A stretch of DNA of 9,549 nt from assembly GCA_025357775.1 (NCBI GenBank), contig JANXOQ010000480.1, positions 1-9,549 on the forward strand. The letters are read 5' to 3'. The notes under the pieces were generated by a model, which saw only the letters and a program-made list of their open reading frames with translations, made no database searches and was not told where the DNA came from. The translations under genes and the position numbers were made by a program. Numbering within the stretch: position 1 is the stretch's first letter; every line of letters starts with the position of its first letter. This stretch comes from Ferruginibacter sp. (GTDB lineage Bacteria; Bacteroidota; Bacteroidia; Chitinophagales; Chitinophagaceae). Positions 7,493 to 9,549 of the stretch are shown piece after piece.

Positions 7493-7563
7493 CAACACAT
7501 ATTCATCAATAAAATTTACGAAAAACTAAAATTTATACTTCCTAATTTAATAAAATTTACTCC

Positions 7564-7571
7564 TATTTTTG
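7564..7571 (+). promoter_or_regulatory. Candidate proximal -7 element for gmd
   Basis: TATTTTTG fits TAnnTTTG exactly and ends 17 bp before the ATG at 7589, which would give a leader of about 10 nt. No -33 element is seen at the expected distance, so this competes with the better-spaced pair upstream. Confidence 0.3.
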
Positions 7572-7588
7572 TAACAAATAATAAATAG

Positions 7589-8659
7589 ATGAAAACAGCT
7601 TTAATAACTGGAATTACAGGACAAGATGGGGCGTATTTAGCAGAATTATTATTGGAGAAAGGTTACTTGGTACACGGCATAAAACGCCGTAGTTCTTTAA
7701 TGAATACAGATAGAATTGATAGCCTCATATTTGATAAATCAATTGCTGATAGGTTTCATTTGCATTACGGAGATTTAACAGATAGTAGTAGCCTTGTAAG
7801 AATTATACAACAAACCCAGCCTGATGAAATTTATAACCTTGGTGCACAAAGCCATGTACAAGTAAGTTTTGAAACCCCAGAGTACACTGCAAACTCAGAT
7901 GGAATAGGGGTTTTAAGAATATTAGAAGCAATTAGAATTTTAGGCCTTACCAAAAAAACTAAATTTTATCAAGCATCTACATCAGAACTTTATGGGTTGG
8001 TACAAGAAATTCCACAAAGAGAAAGTACAGCTTTCTACCCACGCTCTCCTTATGGTGTAGCAAAATTATATGGCTATTGGATAACCGTAAACTATAGAGA
8101 GGCTTACGATATGTTTGCTGTAAATGGTATTTTGTTTAACCACGAAAGCCCATTAAGGGGAGAAAGTTTTGTTACCCGAAAAATAACCATTGGTGTTAGC
8201 AGAATAGCACTTGGCTTAGATAATGACCCATTAATGCTTGGAAACCTAGATGCTAAAAGAGATTGGGGCCATGCAAAAGATTATGTGGAAGGTATGTGGA
8301 GAATGTTGCAACATGATACCCCAGAAGATTTTGTATTGGCGACAGGCATTACAACTACCATAAGGGATTTTATCATTATGGCATTTGCTGAAATTGGCAT
8401 TACCCTAAATTTTATTGGAGAAGGAATAAATGAAAAAGCATTTATAAAATCTTGTAGCAATCCTTTATATAATTTGCCAATAGGCAAACAAGTTATAGGA
8501 ATACACCCACGGTATTTTAGACCAGCTGAGGTAGAATTACTGATAGGAGATGCCAGCAAAGCCAATACCAAACTAGGCTGGAAACCAATTTACGATTTAC
8601 CCATGTTAGTAAAAGAGATGATGGAAGAAGAAATAAAATATCAAACGAAAAAAGGATAA
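7589..8659 (+). CDS. gmd: GDP-mannose 4,6-dehydratase
   Basis: A 356-residue enzyme of the extended short-chain dehydrogenase family. It converts GDP-D-mannose to GDP-4-dehydro-6-deoxy-D-mannose and water, the first step to GDP-L-fucose, GDP-D-rhamnose and related sugars. Visible landmarks are the Rossmann motif TGITGQDG (7-14), NADP-binding KRRSS (32-36), YGDLTD (60-65) and GAQSHV (85-90). Catalytic Thr131 and Glu133 sit in STSELYG, and Tyr155 and Lys159 in [26 protein letters not shown] (184-199), [14 protein letters not shown] (224-237) and [14 protein letters not shown] (308-321) follow. Length and all key residues are normal. ESPLRG has Leu where many homologues, including E. coli, have Arg. 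No fcl (GDP-fucose synthase) or reductase gene follows, because the next gene is convergent, so the final sugar cannot be told from this window. The gene ends at a strong bidirectional terminator. Confidence 0.97.
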   Translation: MKTALITGITGQDGAYLAELLLEKGYLVHGIKRRSSLMNTDRIDSLIFDKSIADRFHLHYGDLTDSSSLVRIIQQTQPDEIYNLGAQSHVQVSFETPEYTANSDGIGVLRILEAIRILGLTKKTKFYQASTSELYGLVQEIPQRESTAFYPRSPYGVAKLYGYWITVNYREAYDMFAVNGILFNHESPLRGESFVTRKITIGVSRIALGLDNDPLMLGNLDAKRDWGHAKDYVEGMWRMLQHDTPEDFVLATGITTTIRDFIIMAFAEIGITLNFIGEGINEKAFIKSCSNPLYNLPIGKQVIGIHPRYFRPAEVELLIGDASKANTKLGWKPIYDLPMLVKEMMEEEIKYQTKKG

Positions 8660-8660
8660 G

Positions 8661-8702
8661 AAAATAAAAATGGTTGCTACATATGGCAACCATTTTTATT
8701 TT
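8661..8702. terminator. Bidirectional intrinsic terminator between gmd and the GT4 gene
   Basis: A perfect 17-bp inverted repeat (8661-8677 with 8686-8702) encloses an 8-nt loop. Its core is ATGGTTGC/GCAACCAT, flanked by A-rich bases on the left and T-rich bases on the right, so a U-rich tract follows the stem on either strand. It starts 1 bp after the gmd stop codon and runs into the stop codon of the convergent gene (8701-8703). It can therefore end both transcripts. Confidence 0.9.
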
Positions 8703-9549
8703 AACTATTTTCCAAAAAGTGAACGAATGGTTCTACATTTTTATCAAAACTATAAAATGCAGCAGCTTTTAAACAATTGTCTTTATAAAAAGTATAATTA
8801 CTTTTTATGGTTTTTACAGCTTGCAAAATAGTGGCTGGTTCAAAATCGTTAATGAGAACACCTGCTTCAAAATCTTCTATAACCTTTAGCCCTTCTATAT
8901 TTATACCTACAATAGGCACACCTGCTGCTAAATAAGCAAACATTTTACCAGAGGGTGCAGTTTTATAATTAAACGTATTCATATTTGGAAAACTTAAATC
9001 ATAAAAACAAAAACCAATTTCATGTTGTGCAATAAAAGCAAGCATTTCTTTGCTTTCTAAATAATTTTTATGGATGATTAAATTTCCATTATCAATTAAA
9101 TTTTTATAGTTAGTATTTATAATTTGTAAATCTTTTGCAGGTATTGCCCCTTTGAAAACGATGGTAAACTGTGGGTATTTTTTTATAAAATTAAGGGAGT
9201 GATATACACCAAACCAAGCAGTAGCAGTGCCGTTAAAAATAATAGTATTTTCTGTAATTGTTGTTGGTGGTAATACTGCATATACAGGAGAGTTTTGCAA
9301 AAGAAATACCCGTTCATTTTTTGTACCAAATAAATATTTATATCTAACATCAGTTTGAATAATTACAGATTTTAAAAAATCATTTGGCAACAATTGTAGA
9401 AAACCTATTTCACTATCGGTAAGTTCTAAAGATAAAAACGAAACTTTTTTACAATAAAAGCTACTCAAGTAAAGCATCGATAAATCTACTGCTATTACTT
9501 CATCATACTTTTTAAAATCGAGTTTTTGTAAACTCTCTTTAAAAGTAAT
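8701..9549 (-). CDS. Glycosyltransferase, GT4-like (GT-B fold), 5' end outside the window
   Basis: The frame is open to the right edge, so 282 residues of a longer protein are visible. The ATG at 9475-9477 is probably internal. The 24 residues before it end in KKYDEVIAVDLS, the core strand of the N-terminal GT-B domain, and run smoothly into MLYLSSFYCKKVSFLSLEL. In visible numbering, the C-terminal domain begins near NTIIFNGTATAWFGVYHSL (101-119). It carries NYKTAPSGKMFAYLAAG (194-210), the nucleotide-sugar-binding helix of GT4-type enzymes, followed by VPIVG and EDFEAGVLIND. Where many GT4 enzymes have Glu in the (E/D)YLAAG helix, this one has Ala (FAYLAAG). The usual EX7E pair is therefore not intact, although related subfamilies vary here. 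It is a cytoplasmic glycan-building enzyme of unknown specificity. The size of a typical GT4 suggests about 80-120 residues are missing. It ends in the shared terminator with gmd. Confidence 0.85.
   Translation of the reverse strand: MTFKESLQKLDFKKYDEVIAVDLSMLYLSSFYCKKVSFLSLELTDSEIGFLQLLPNDFLKSVIIQTDVRYKYLFGTKNERVFLLQNSPVYAVLPPTTITENTIIFNGTATAWFGVYHSLNFIKKYPQFTIVFKGAIPAKDLQIINTNYKNLIDNGNLIIHKNYLESKEMLAFIAQHEIGFCFYDLSFPNMNTFNYKTAPSGKMFAYLAAGVPIVGINIEGLKVIEDFEAGVLINDFEPATILQAVKTIKSNYTFYKDNCLKAAAFYSFDKNVEPFVHFLENS

Noticed and set aside
8473..8488. Palindrome TTTGCC-AATA-GGCAAA inside gmd, considered as an inserted repeat
   Set aside because: The segment between the EK and PRYFRP landmarks has the same length as in E. 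coli Gmd, so nothing is inserted.
8281..8571. Minus-strand 96-codon open frame inside gmd
   Set aside because: It is antisense to conserved gmd motifs and has no recognisable content.

Overview
The window looks like a chromosomal segment of a low-GC member of the Bacteroidota, roughly one third G+C by eye. The signs are a Bacteroidota-style tail-specific protease, a long YfhO-family membrane protein, a DUF5672 protein, no Shine-Dalgarno sequences before the genes, and several TAnnTTTG-type -7 elements close to start codons. I cannot name a genus.

Layout from left to right. Positions 1-325 hold no gene I can support. A Prc/CtpA-type periplasmic protease (326-2500, minus) is followed by a histidine tRNA gene (2778-2852, minus) with its own intrinsic terminator. 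About 80 bp upstream of the tRNA lies what looks like a decayed copy of a tRNA 5' half. Next is the YfhO-like polytopic membrane protein (3083-5611, plus), preceded by a near-perfect 26-bp dyad.

From 5633 to the right edge the genes are typical of surface-polysaccharide synthesis: a DUF5672 putative glycosyltransferase (minus), a GT2 glycosyltransferase (plus), GDP-mannose 4,6-dehydratase gmd (plus), and a GT4-type glycosyltransferase (minus) whose 5' end lies beyond the window. Gmd supplies GDP-4-keto-6-deoxy-mannose, the branch point to GDP-fucose, GDP-rhamnose and related sugars. The glycosyltransferases presumably build a glycan on the inner membrane. YfhO has a GT-C-like architecture and could add or modify sugars on the periplasmic side, but that link is inference. 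The strands alternate, so this is a set of separately transcribed genes rather than one operon. A 17-bp bidirectional terminator separates gmd from the last gene.

The least obvious content is in the 371-bp gap 7218-7588. Its minus strand carries a recognisable but dead LytTR DNA-binding domain, with three in-frame stops in one preserved frame. I found no convincing undescribed system. The window is mainly ordinary housekeeping and glycan-synthesis genes with several decayed fragments between them.
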